A stretch of 24,338 bases of DNA from JAQGJA01 sp965651535 (GTDB lineage: Bacteria; Pseudomonadota; Alphaproteobacteria; Micavibrionales; SZUA-601). This document shows, one piece after another, positions 1 through 6,328 of the stretch; within the stretch, counting starts at the first letter, position 1, and each line of letters starts with the position of its first letter. The position numbers and the translations under genes are program-made. Location of the stretch: contig CBFGSX010000006.1 in the NCBI GenBank assembly GCA_965651535.1, positions 1 to 24,338 of the forward strand, read 5' to 3'. The notes beneath the pieces were generated by a model that was not told the origin of the DNA, made no database searches, and worked only from the letters and a program-made list of their open reading frames with translations.

Positions 1-140
1 GACCAGTTTATATTTTCTTTTTGATTTATTACCCTCTCATCATGGAAAAAAGTGATAAATGAAGGTAGTAATATCCTATCAACTTCTGAAAAGGCATACG
101 TTTCAATTTTTCTTAGAAAGTCTTCCGAAAAAGAAAACAT
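1..140 (-). CDS. Partial ORF running off the left edge, unknown function
   Basis: On the minus strand an ATG at 140-138 opens a frame with no stop to base 1, giving at least 46 residues. The start reads MFSFSEDFLRKIETYAFSEV and continues into an acidic and aromatic stretch. The frame is also open upstream to a GTG at 229, so the start is uncertain. The ATG lies in the second arm of the hairpin at 138-165, and only a poor Shine-Dalgarno (AAGCGG) precedes it. It follows the 71-aa peptide gene on the same strand and would share its promoter. I do not recognise the family. A downstream partner of a small peptide gene, for example a modification or export gene, is a guess from context. The DNA is AT-rich, unlike most of the window. 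Confidence 0.4.
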   Translation of the reverse strand, partial: MFSFSEDFLRKIETYAFSEVDRILLPSFITFFHDERVINQKENINW

Positions 141-169
141 CAAACCGCTTGTAAGCGATTTGATGTTTT
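128..169 (-). terminator. Strong hairpin with U-tract: intrinsic terminator or attenuator
   Basis: Arms at 138-150 and 153-165 pair over 13 bp on the minus strand (one G-U), with a 2-nt loop as drawn. On the minus strand the hairpin is followed by TTTTCTTTTT, the intrinsic terminator pattern. It lies about 80 nt past the stop of the 71-aa peptide gene. The start codon of the next minus-strand ORF is inside the second arm, so partial read-through (attenuation) is possible. Confidence 0.7.
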
Positions 170-244
170 GTGATCTCTCTTCGATGATCTGCAAAAATAA
201 TTGTGCGCGATACGGCTCCAAAAAACCACCGATTAATTCAAATA

Positions 245-460
245 CTACAATACAGCTGGGCCCATCTTACGATTCAGATCAAATGCTGCGCAGATCGAAC
301 TAGTCGCTTCGGTGTTCTGCATGTAGCTATATGATCTTGTCAAATTATTGCAGTTTCCTGTACCGCAATCTTTGGATGACTGACTCAACCCAATTTTCTC
401 AATGGCAATCTCAGCAGCTTCTAATTGACTTAAACCGATGAATTCTTTTGAAGATGACAT
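245..460 (-). CDS. Small cysteine-containing peptide, 71 aa, unknown function
   Basis: The start is ATG at 460, with GGAG six bases upstream; another ATG at 472 lacks such a site. A near-consensus promoter (498-526) and a hairpin terminator (128-169) bracket the gene, so this is a well-supported small transcription unit. The peptide has no signal peptide or membrane segment. Residues 1-30 look helical and contain the pentapeptide IGLSQ twice (residues 8-12 and 23-27). After that come Cys32 and Cys37 in a CGTGNC motif, a Ser/Thr/Asn/Tyr-rich stretch, and Cys57. A leader-like helix followed by a Cys/Ser/Thr-rich tail is compatible with a ribosomally made, modified peptide precursor. There is no double-glycine motif and I recognise no family. 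The DNA is AT-rich relative to its neighbours, which suggests horizontal acquisition. Confidence 0.6.
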   Translation of the reverse strand: MSSSKEFIGLSQLEAAEIAIEKIGLSQSSKDCGTGNCNNLTRSYSYMQNTEATSSICAAFDLNRKMGPAVL

Positions 461-497
461 GCTAAACTCCATGGCTTTGAATCACTAAGGAGGCCCC

Positions 498-526
498 ATA
501 TTACACAAAAAAACTGTTAATATCAA
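498..526 (-). promoter_or_regulatory. Sigma70-type promoter of the 71-aa peptide gene
   Basis: The minus strand shows TTGATA (526-521), a 17-nt spacer, and TAATAT (503-498). Transcription would start near 491, giving a leader of about 30 nt before the ATG at 460. Both hexamers match the consensus in five of six positions or nearly so, and the spacing is ideal. The site lies in the intergenic region shared with the divergent trhO. Confidence 0.65.
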
Positions 527-575
527 TAATAAAGGTGCATATCTCGTTGCATTCCAGCGCCTCAGTCACTAAAAC

Positions 576-1313
576 ATGCCTATGACCTATCGCGTTGCCG
601 CGTTTTACCGTTTTGTGTCCCTAGGGGACATCAAGACCGACCTGCCCGCCTTGCAGACGGCGGTGAAGGCGTTTTGCGTCGCGCGCAATATCTATGGCAC
701 GACGCTGATCGCACCCGAGGGGGTCAACGGCACGATGGCGGGCCTCCCCGATGATCTCGACGCATTTGTCGCGATGATGGAGGAAAAATTCGCCATCGCC
801 AGCCAAGGCGAGCTGAAATTCTCAACCGCCGAGGAAAAACCCTTCCAGCGCATCAAGATCCGCCTCAAGAAAGAGATCATTACGCTGAAACGCCCCGAAG
901 CCGACCCGACCAGGATTGTCGGTAAGTATGTCGATCCCAAAGATTGGAACGCGCTGATTGCCGACCCCGAGGTCATTTTAATCGACACGCGCAACGCCTA
1001 TGAAACCGAGGTCGGGATTTTCAAAGGCGCGATCGACCCGAATATCGACGTGTTCACGCAATTCCCCGAATTCGTCGAACAAAACCTCGACCCGAAAAAA
1101 CACAAAAAAGTCGCCATGTTCTGCACCGGCGGCATTCGTTGCGAAAAAGCCAGCGCCTATATGCTCGCCAACGGATTTGAAAATGTCTATCACCTCAAGG
1201 GCGGCATTTTGAAATATCTCGAAGACATTCCCGAAAGCCAATCGCAATGGGATGGCGGCTGTTACGTCTTTGACGACCGCTGCGTCCTTGGCCACGGTCT
1301 CAAGGAAGTTTGA
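576..1313 (+). CDS. trhO: tRNA uridine(34) hydroxylase TrhO (rhodanese-domain protein, YceA family)
   Basis: The 245-residue protein matches the TrhO/YceA family, which performs oxygen-dependent 5-hydroxylation of wobble uridine-34 in some tRNAs. The N-terminal part (about 1-95) is the acylphosphatase-like family region, with APEGVNGT near residue 46. The rhodanese domain (about 115-220) carries the active-site loop CTGGIRCEKA with Cys183 and Cys189. The C-terminus ends in the family motif CYVFDDRCVLGHGL. It is shorter than the E. coli protein (about 350 aa) because the C-terminal extension is absent. The start is either ATG 576 or ATG 582; neither has a strong Shine-Dalgarno. The kinase gene follows four bases after the stop. 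It is divergent from the AT-rich unit on the left. Confidence 0.93.
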   Translation: MPMTYRVAAFYRFVSLGDIKTDLPALQTAVKAFCVARNIYGTTLIAPEGVNGTMAGLPDDLDAFVAMMEEKFAIASQGELKFSTAEEKPFQRIKIRLKKEIITLKRPEADPTRIVGKYVDPKDWNALIADPEVILIDTRNAYETEVGIFKGAIDPNIDVFTQFPEFVEQNLDPKKHKKVAMFCTGGIRCEKASAYMLANGFENVYHLKGGILKYLEDIPESQSQWDGGCYVFDDRCVLGHGLKEV

Positions 1314-1317
1314 CGCC

Positions 1318-1791
1318 GTGCCGACGCTTTATTTGATCCACGGTTTCGTTGGCGTCGGCAAAACCACGTTTTCTAAAAGTCTCGAGCGTGAAACCGGCGC
1401 GAAGCGCTTTACGCATGATGAATGGATGATCGAACGCCACGGCGATAATCCGCAGGGCGATTTCGACGCGCTTTATGCCGAAGTTGAAAAAGATATCTGG
1501 GCGCTGGCCGAGGCGGCCCTGAAAAACGGGCGCGACGTTATCTTGGATTTCGGTTTTTGGAAGCGCGCCGAGCGCGACACCTATAAAAAACGCGGGGCAG
1601 ATTTGGGCGCAACGGTCACGCTGTATAATCTGATTTGCGCCGATGAAACGTCACGAGCAAGGACGCTCAAGCGCACCGCGGCGAAAGAAGACGGCGCATT
1701 GTTCATTGATGAAAATGCCTTGGACGAGTTCCGCGCGCGTTTCGAACCTGTCGCTTCGGATGAACACGCCGTCACCATTCAGACGGATTAA
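1318..1791 (+). CDS. P-loop ATPase / small-molecule kinase (AAA_33 type)
   Basis: I place the start at GTG 1318, with AAGGAAG eight bases upstream. The open frame extends further up, but only as overlap with trhO. This gives 157 residues. A Walker A motif (GFVGVGKTT, residues 9-17) sits right at the N-terminus. A second conserved block, DFGFWKRAERD, near residue 77 fits the lid or substrate region of AAA_33 and zeta-toxin-like kinases. Members of this fold phosphorylate small molecules or nucleic acid ends, and the substrate here cannot be read from the sequence. The four-base gap after trhO indicates co-transcription. No antitoxin-like ORF is adjacent, so a toxin role is not supported. Confidence 0.8.
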   Translation: MPTLYLIHGFVGVGKTTFSKSLERETGAKRFTHDEWMIERHGDNPQGDFDALYAEVEKDIWALAEAALKNGRDVILDFGFWKRAERDTYKKRGADLGATVTLYNLICADETSRARTLKRTAAKEDGALFIDENALDEFRARFEPVASDEHAVTIQTD

Positions 1792-1796
1792 AAAGA

Positions 1797-1863
1797 GGCC
1801 CCTCGGTTGCGCTCGGAGCGCAAGTGATACAAAAACCCGCGTCCCGAGCAACGTCGAGGGACC
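1797..1863. repeat. REP-like palindromic repeat pair, head to head
   Basis: Two copies of a short palindromic element face each other. One at 1799-1817 is degenerate (CCCCTCGGTTGCGCTCGGAG). The other at 1841-1863 reads in the opposite direction (core CCCGAGCAACGTCGAGGG). The second matches the element at 2171-2193 in inverse orientation, apart from a few loop and edge positions. Such arrangements are typical of REP/BIME intergenic repeats. The repeat abuts the stop codon of the GIY-YIG gene. Confidence 0.7.
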
Positions 1864-2157
1864 TCAATTAATTGGATCAGCTTCCAGTTCCAGCCATTGC
1901 GGATTCAAGCGATTAATCAGCTCTTCTTTTTTCTTCCTGCCCCACGATTTCAATTGCCTTTCACGCGTTCTTGCCGCCATCAGATCATCTGTCAATTCAG
2001 CATACACCAGGCGCGTAACGTTATATTGGCGCGTAAAACCGGGAACTGCTTTCAACTTATGTTCATGAACGCGACGCGCAAGATTATCTGTCACCCCGAT
2101 ATACAAGACAGTATTTGTCATATTGGTTAGGATATAAACAGCATACATTTTTTGCAT
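1864..2157 (-). CDS. GIY-YIG domain endonuclease (YhbQ/COG2827-like)
   Basis: This small single-domain nuclease of the GIY-YIG superfamily has 97 residues from ATG 2157, or 94 from ATG 2148, the start of the typical MYAVYILTN opening. The open frame reaches further up to 2196, but that part only translates the flanking repeat. Motifs in order are VYIL (the GIY strand), LYIGVT (the YIG strand), NLARRVHEHK with the catalytic-type Arg, and RERQLKSW with the metal-binding Glu. The C-terminus is basic. No clear Shine-Dalgarno precedes either start. Stand-alone proteins of this family are common in bacteria and often multicopy; the cellular role is not established. REP-like palindromes flank the gene on both sides in inverted orientation. 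Confidence 0.85.
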   Translation of the reverse strand: MQKMYAVYILTNMTNTVLYIGVTDNLARRVHEHKLKAVPGFTRQYNVTRLVYAELTDDLMAARTRERQLKSWGRKKKEELINRLNPQWLELEADPIN

Positions 2158-2168
2158 TCTTTTAAGGG

Positions 2169-2194
2169 AGGTCCCTCGACTTCGCTCGGGATGC
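2169..2194. repeat. REP-like palindrome, inverse copy of the element at 1841-1863
   Basis: The core CCCTCGACTTCGCTCGGGA (about 2172-2190) can form a short stem, CTCGA with TCGGG, around a 6-nt loop. It is preceded by GGAGGT, matching GAGGTCC at the reverse complement of the left copy. Together with 1841-1863 it forms an imperfect inverted repeat of about 23 nt flanking the GIY-YIG gene. Confidence 0.7.
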
Positions 2195-2196
2195 AA

Positions 2197-2541
2197 TTAA
2201 ACCCTCTCCCGGAATTCCTGGCGCAGCTTGATTTGCGTCATGCCTTCGAACAGCGCCCAAAAGCCGAACACGCCGCCAATGGCGCCGAATGCGCCATAGC
2301 CGAAATTACTGCCAACCAGAATGCCGCCGCCGACGAATACGGCAAAAACATAGACGCACACCAGGATGTAAAGAATGTGCAAGATTTTCCATTTGAAGTC
2401 GCGGCGCAGCCCGAACCACAAAAACCACAACGCAATGGGCGCAAGATAGAATCCGCCCGCCAGCATCAGCTGCGACAGCACGCCCGCGTAATGCGTGACA
2501 ATTTCCACCGCTGCTTTTGTCGAGGCCGTGTTGATCTGCAT
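2197..2541 (-). CDS. Small integral membrane protein, unknown function
   Basis: The start ATG 2541 gives 114 residues. The frame is open further upstream to 2616, but that extension covers the repeat hairpin at 2601-2620. I see no strong Shine-Dalgarno for either start. Three hydrophobic stretches appear. The first, around residues 20-45, contains LWFLWFGLRRDFKWK. The other two are LHILYILVCVYVFAVFVGGG and a Gly/Phe-rich segment near the C-terminus. A basic RRDFKWK loop follows the first. The C-terminus is polar and charged. I do not recognise the family. The gene lies between repeat elements and downstream of ssb, separated by a terminator, so it is probably its own unit. Confidence 0.6.
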   Translation of the reverse strand: MQINTASTKAAVEIVTHYAGVLSQLMLAGGFYLAPIALWFLWFGLRRDFKWKILHILYILVCVYVFAVFVGGGILVGSNFGYGAFGAIGGVFGFWALFEGMTQIKLRQEFRERV

Positions 2542-2600
2542 GGATTTACTATACACGAAATGCTTGCGAAAGCGAGCATCCACATAAATCCAGATCATGG

Positions 2601-2620
2601 ACCCTCGCTTGCGCAAGGGT
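2601..2620 (-). repeat. Hairpin repeat with GCAA tetraloop
   Basis: On the minus strand, ACCCTTGC and GCGAGGGT pair over 8 bp (one G-U) around a GCAA loop. It sits in the gap between the ssb terminator and the membrane protein gene. The form is typical of dispersed intergenic palindromes; the window contains only this copy of this type. Confidence 0.5.
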
Positions 2621-2631
2621 TACAGGAAAAG

Positions 2632-2660
2632 AAAAACCCCGGCGTTGAGCCGGGGTTTTT
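2632..2660. terminator. Bidirectional intrinsic terminator downstream of ssb
   Basis: The stem CCCCGGC / GCCGGGG (2637-2643 and 2649-2655) with loop GTTGA is flanked by A5 and T5, so it works on both strands. On the minus strand it ends the ssb transcript 25 bases past the stop codon. Confidence 0.85.
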
Positions 2661-2684
2661 GAAATTCTCTTTTGTCCTTCAGGG

Positions 2685-3143
2685 TTAAAAAGGAATATCG
2701 TCGTCCAGATCGGCGGCGTAAGACGACCCGCCGGTCGTGCCGGTGGCGGCAGCCGACTGCGAAGACGCGCCGTAATCATTGTTGTTGCTGTTGCGGCTGT
2801 CGAGCAAAGTCAGCTCGCCGCGATAGGGACGCAACACAACTTCGGTTGAATATTTGTCGACGCCGTTTTGGTCCGTCCATTTGCGCGTTTCCAGCTGGCC
2901 CTCGATGAACAGCTTCGAGCCTTTTTTAACAAAACGCTCGACAATACCGACCAGCGCGTCGTTGAAAATGACGACGCGGTGCCATTGCGTGTTTTCGCGG
3001 CGCTCGCCCGTGGTCTTGTCTTTCCACGATTCCGAAGTCGCCAGCGACAAATTCACCAGACGCGATCCGCTTTGAGTTGTTTTAATCTCGGGGTCATTGC
3101 CGACATTCCCGATGAGAATGACTTTGTTAACACTGCCTGCCAT
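2685..3143 (-). CDS. ssb: Single-stranded DNA-binding protein SSB
   Basis: The 152-residue protein has the usual bacterial SSB layout. The OB-fold (about residues 4-110) begins SVNKVILIGNVGNDPE and includes WHRVVIF and the KGSKLFIEGQLETRKW strand. A Gly/Ser/Asn/Ala-rich linker follows (about 115-145), then the acidic tip DLDDDIPF that recruits repair and replication partners such as RecO, PriA and the polymerase III chi subunit. It binds single-stranded DNA as a tetramer in replication, recombination and repair. The start ATG 3143 has GGAAAGG upstream. The strong terminator at 2632-2660 ends the unit. Length and motifs are normal. Confidence 0.97.
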   Translation of the reverse strand: MAGSVNKVILIGNVGNDPEIKTTQSGSRLVNLSLATSESWKDKTTGERRENTQWHRVVIFNDALVGIVERFVKKGSKLFIEGQLETRKWTDQNGVDKYSTEVVLRPYRGELTLLDSRNSNNNDYGASSQSAAATGTTGGSSYAADLDDDIPF

Positions 3144-3224
3144 GAAGGGGCCTTTCCGTTGCTAAGGTTTACGGCCCTCACGCTAGCCGCAGATGCGATT
3201 CGGGCACAATGGCCTATTTTGGGG

Positions 3225-4079
3225 TTATTGGAAGACGTGAGCCTGTTTAGGCATCGTCTTCCCTTCCGGGCGCGGTTGTAAAACGGGATTGCCTGGATAG
3301 GAATACCGGAATTCGTCGCATAACCGCTTATAGTTCCGTTCGATCTCAAGGCGCTCCGCCGCATGGTCGTGCATCTCGGCATGAAAGAATGTGTTGTCGC
3401 CCCCAATATCCCTGACGCTTTGCAGAAACTCGTCCAGCACGCGGATGCCGCCTTGTTGCACGGACGCCATTTCGTGGACACAGGTTAGCGTTGACAGGAT
3501 TTCGTCGCGATTCTCGTCGTCGATCATATCCTGCCCATGACCGCCCAACTGGTAACGCTCCTGATCCGGCAAGTTGAACGTATCATGCAAAATCTTTGCA
3601 ACTGCAGGATGGTGATACAACAACGTATTATAAGCACTGAGCTTTTGGGTGTATTCGATCAGGTCGCAGCTTCCGTTCACCCGAAAACCCTTCTTTTTAA
3701 GGGACTCCTTGTTCGCCTCGACGCGGCACGCAACACCCCGAACCATTCTTTGTATCTCAGGCGTTTCATCCTGATGGCTTTGGGCATGGAACAGGCGGAT
3801 GGCGTTTTCCATTAGAAACTCGACTGCATCGTCCGGAAAATGACGGACCGCGCCGTAGGGATTTTTCTGACTGTCAGGATTGTCCGAGAGCGACTCCCTA
3901 TCTTCTGGGAGAGTTTTACCTTTATTACTAATCCGAGCCTTCATCCAGTCCGGAAGAGCCTCGCGGGTCGGGTCGCCGTAAAGCTTTTTGCGCGCCGCCT
4001 CAAGACCTTTTGCCGCGGTGTTTTCCGACCCTGTATTTCCATTGATTTTTTTGTGGTTTTTTCTTTTGTTTTTGCCCAT
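3225..4079 (-). CDS. Hypothetical soluble protein, 284 aa
   Basis: I use ATG 4079 as start (MGKNKRKNHKK); a TTG three codons upstream is possible. No good Shine-Dalgarno is visible. The protein has no signal peptide or membrane segment. The N-terminus is strongly basic and rich in Asn and Lys, as in nucleic-acid-binding tails. The middle, from about residue 75, is predicted to be mostly helical and has many His residues, including HAEMHDHAAERLEIE near residue 235. I recognise no family. The gene lies 81 bases upstream of ssb on the same strand and is divergent from murI. Its base composition is closer to neutral than its neighbours, which hints at an accessory or lineage-specific gene. Confidence 0.65.
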   Translation of the reverse strand: MGKNKRKNHKKINGNTGSENTAAKGLEAARKKLYGDPTREALPDWMKARISNKGKTLPEDRESLSDNPDSQKNPYGAVRHFPDDAVEFLMENAIRLFHAQSHQDETPEIQRMVRGVACRVEANKESLKKKGFRVNGSCDLIEYTQKLSAYNTLLYHHPAVAKILHDTFNLPDQERYQLGGHGQDMIDDENRDEILSTLTCVHEMASVQQGGIRVLDEFLQSVRDIGGDNTFFHAEMHDHAAERLEIERNYKRLCDEFRYSYPGNPVLQPRPEGKTMPKQAHVFQ

Positions 4080-4171
4080 TTCACACAAACCCGAATCCGT
4101 TTTTTGTTATCCTTTAAATCTACAAGATTCCCCTCTCGCCCTTCAACCCAAAAGCGGTTAACGTCATCTCC

Positions 4172-4993
4172 ATGGCCATTGGTATTTTCGATTCCGGGCT
4201 GGGCGGGCTGGTGATGACGCGGGCCTTCCGCGCCGCTTTGCCCCGGCGTGATTTTATTTATTTGGGCGACACGCTGCACGTGCCTTACGGCCCGCGCTCG
4301 GCCGAGGCGATCTATGCCTACACGCACCGCGCCGTGGATTATTTGTTTTCCAAAGAAGATTGCCCGCTGGTGATCATCGCCTGCAACACCGCCAGCGCCA
4401 ACGCGTTGAGGCGGCTGCAACAGAGTTACCTGCCGCAAAAATATCCCGACCGCCGGATCCTGGGCGTCATCATTCCCACCGCCGAGACCGTCGCCGCGCT
4501 CAAACCGAAAAAAGTCGGGCTGATCGGCACGGCTTTTACGGTGCAGTCGAAAATCTACGAGGCCGAGCTGCACAAGCTTAACCCGTCCATCGAGATTTTC
4601 GCGCAATCCGCGCCTTTTCTTGTGCCGCTGGTGGAAAATGACGGGATGAAATACGCCGAAGAACCCTTGCGGGATATTCTTGCGCCGCTTCTGGCACAAG
4701 ACATCGACACGCTGATTTTGGGCTGCACGCATTACCCGCTTTTCAAGCCGCTTTTGAAAAAGATTCTGCCTCCCGCCGTGCGCGTCGTCTCGCAGGACGA
4801 CATCCTGCCGCCGAAACTGGCCGATTATCTGGCGCGGCATCCCCGCATCGACACCCGCATCGGCAAGTCGGGAGGCCTGCGCGCCCTGCTCACCGACGTG
4901 ACCCCCAGCTATGACACGGTGGGAACGGCGCTTTTCGGGAAAAATCCGGGGTTTGAAAAGGTGACGCTCTCGCCTATAATGCCGCCATGCTGA
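4172..4993 (+). CDS. murI: Glutamate racemase
   Basis: The 273-residue MurI interconverts L- and D-glutamate in the cytoplasm and supplies D-Glu for peptidoglycan. The N-terminal signature IGIFDSGLGGL (residues 3-13) and YGPRSAEAI mark the family. The two catalytic cysteines are Cys71 in ACNTASAN and Cys185 in LGCTHYPL, one in each pseudo-symmetric domain. The D(S) pair at residues 7-8 also fits the active site. The start ATG 4172 matches the normal N-terminus, though the ribosome-binding site is weak. The stop overlaps the start of the NDUFA12-family gene by seven bases, which suggests translational coupling of two functionally unrelated genes. Confidence 0.96.
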   Translation: MAIGIFDSGLGGLVMTRAFRAALPRRDFIYLGDTLHVPYGPRSAEAIYAYTHRAVDYLFSKEDCPLVIIACNTASANALRRLQQSYLPQKYPDRRILGVIIPTAETVAALKPKKVGLIGTAFTVQSKIYEAELHKLNPSIEIFAQSAPFLVPLVENDGMKYAEEPLRDILAPLLAQDIDTLILGCTHYPLFKPLLKKILPPAVRVVSQDDILPPKLADYLARHPRIDTRIGKSGGLRALLTDVTPSYDTVGTALFGKNPGFEKVTLSPIMPPC

Positions 4994-5370
4994 AAGCCCT
5001 TTTTTCCGTTCTGTCCGATGCCTCGGTGCGCCTGACCCTTTTGGGCGCGCGGGCAATCGGCGCGGATTCCTACGGCAACCGCTATTTCGCGCGCGATCCG
5101 CGCCGCGGCCACAAGCGCGAGCGCCGCTTTGTTTTATATGCGCGCGGCACGGACGCCTCGAGCGTCCCCGCCGAATGGCATGGCTGGCTGCATCACCAGA
5201 CCGACACCGTCCCGCCCGCGCAAAACCCTTTGCGCCGCTTCTGGCAGAAACCGCACCAGCCCAACCCCACCGGAACATCGAACGCCTATGTGCCGCCCGG
5301 CCATGTTGCGCGGGGCGGAAAACGCGACGCCGCCACGGGCGATTACGAAGCCTGGACCCCGCCCGCCTGA
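4987..5370 (+). CDS. NADH:ubiquinone oxidoreductase accessory subunit, NDUFA12 family
   Basis: The 127-residue protein matches the NDUFA12 (17.2 kDa, B17.2) family of supernumerary complex I subunits, which among bacteria is found mainly in alphaproteobacteria. The conserved blocks are GADSYGNRYF (residues 25-34), RRFVLY and VPAEWHGWLHHQTD (around 60-73), followed by a Pro-rich tail with PPGHVARGG. It has no signal peptide and would sit on the cytoplasmic side of the peripheral arm of complex I. The start lies inside the end of murI, and mlaD follows after 20 bases. The NDUFA12-mlaD-DUF2155 order is a common alphaproteobacterial arrangement. Function in complex I is from the family, not from this context. 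Confidence 0.92.
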   Translation: MLKALFSVLSDASVRLTLLGARAIGADSYGNRYFARDPRRGHKRERRFVLYARGTDASSVPAEWHGWLHHQTDTVPPAQNPLRRFWQKPHQPNPTGTSNAYVPPGHVARGGKRDAATGDYEAWTPPA

Positions 5371-5390
5371 TTTTTTTTGGAGAAAGAAAC

Positions 5391-5897
5391 ATGAACCACA
5401 ACGCCATTGAAACCGTCCTTGGGGCCGTCGTCCTTCTGGTCGCGGGCATCTTTATCGTCTTTGCCGTCGGCGCGGCCGATCTGCGCAAAGTCTCGGGCTA
5501 TCCGGTCGTTGCGAATTTCTCGAAAGTGGACGGCATCAGCCCTGGCATGGATGTGCGCATCAGCGGCGTCAAGGTCGGCTCGATCGCCAAGACCGAGCTG
5601 AACCCCGAAACCTATCTGGCCGAGGTGACGCTGACCATCAACCCCAAGATCAAGCTGCCCACCGACACGGTCGCCAAGATTTCCTCGGAAAGCCTGCTGG
5701 GCGGCAAGTATCTGGCGCTGGAGCCCGGCGCCGAGGACGAGATGATCGCCCCGGGCGGCAAGATTCAATACACCCAGGCCTCGGTCAATCTCGAGGAGAT
5801 GATCGGCAAGTTCATCTTTTCCTCGGCGGACGGCGACAAGAAGAAATCCGGCGATAAAGACAAACCGGCCGCCGACGGCTTTTCCGAAGATTACTGA
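5391..5897 (+). CDS. mlaD: Outer membrane lipid asymmetry protein MlaD (MCE domain)
   Basis: The start ATG 5391 has GGAGAAAG just upstream; a longer open frame from 5175 only overlaps the previous gene. The 168-residue protein has one N-terminal membrane anchor (ETVLGAVVLLVAGIFIVFAV, about residues 5-26) and a single MCE domain (about 38-117). Within the domain are FSKVDGISPGMDVRISGVKVG and the SSESLLGGKYLAL block. The tail is Lys/Asp-rich. MlaD forms the periplasmic hexameric ring of the MlaFEDB transporter that moves phospholipids between the membranes. The genes for the other Mla parts are not in this window. The stop overlaps the start of the DUF2155 gene by one base (TGATG). Confidence 0.93.
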   Translation: MNHNAIETVLGAVVLLVAGIFIVFAVGAADLRKVSGYPVVANFSKVDGISPGMDVRISGVKVGSIAKTELNPETYLAEVTLTINPKIKLPTDTVAKISSESLLGGKYLALEPGAEDEMIAPGGKIQYTQASVNLEEMIGKFIFSSADGDKKKSGDKDKPAADGFSEDY

Positions 5898-6328
5898 TGC
5901 GCGTTCTGTGGCTTCCCCTGCTGGCGGTTTTCCTGACGCTTCCGGTTTTCGCCGAAGAAGCGCCCGCCTATGAGCCGAAAAAATTCGCCGTGTTGCAAAC
6001 GCTGGACAAGCTGACCGCGCGCACCGCCTCGGTGACCGTGCCGGTCGGCAAGCCGACCGCCGTCGGGCCGCTTTTTCTCGATGTGAAATCCTGCCAGAAA
6101 ACGCCGCCCACCGAACTGCCCGAGGCGGCGGCTTTTATTCAGGTCTGGGAAGCCAAGCCCAAACCCAAGGTCAAAAAAAAGGCCAAGCGCGCCGCCGACA
6201 ACGAAGCCCCGTCGCAATGGGTCTTTAGCGGCTGGATGTTCGCCTCCTCGCCCGCCTTGTCCGCCATGAACCACCCGATTTACGATGTCTGGGTTAAAGA
6301 CTGCACCGACGAGACCGCCGCACCATGA
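5897..6328 (+). CDS. DUF2155 domain exported protein
   Basis: The 143-residue protein begins with a clear signal peptide (MRVLWLPLLAVFLTLPVFA, cleavage before EEAP). The DUF2155 region follows, with the core KFAVLQTLDKLTARTASVTV near residue 29, a cysteine at about residue 63, and the C-terminal block WVFSGWMFASSPALSAMNHP with YDVWVKDC at the end. The two cysteines could form a disulfide in the periplasm. The family is alphaproteobacterial and its function is unknown. Its linkage to mlaD suggests a role in envelope or lipid homeostasis, which is inference. A Lys-rich insertion (about residues 90-100) interrupts the domain. It overlaps mlaD by one base and the methyltransferase gene by four. 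Confidence 0.88.
   Translation: MRVLWLPLLAVFLTLPVFAEEAPAYEPKKFAVLQTLDKLTARTASVTVPVGKPTAVGPLFLDVKSCQKTPPTELPEAAAFIQVWEAKPKPKVKKKAKRAADNEAPSQWVFSGWMFASSPALSAMNHPIYDVWVKDCTDETAAP

Noticed and set aside
52..303. Plus-strand 83-codon ORF at the left edge starting with GTG
   Set aside because: It runs through the minus-strand hairpin terminator and overlaps the end of the minus-strand peptide gene, which has a promoter, a Shine-Dalgarno and a terminator of its own. The plus ORF has none of these.
1252..1317. N-terminal extension of the P-loop kinase upstream of GTG 1318
   Set aside because: It overlaps the conserved C-terminus of trhO, and Walker A would lie unusually far from the start. GTG 1318 has AAGGAAG upstream.
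2152..2688. Plus-strand 178-codon ORF across the membrane protein gene
   Set aside because: The minus-strand frame shows coherent hydrophobic segments, while the plus frame translates the repeats and the terminator and has a Gln/Ala/His-rich composition typical of a shadow.
5175..5390. N-terminal extension of mlaD upstream of ATG 5391
   Set aside because: It lies in another frame of the NDUFA12-family gene, and a GGAG site sits directly before ATG 5391, which gives the normal MlaD N-terminus.
3941..5488. Long minus-strand open frame opposite murI and mlaD
   Set aside because: Its translation is Arg-rich, low-quality sequence typical of the antisense frame of GC-rich genes; the plus strand carries murI, NDUFA12 and mlaD with clear motifs.
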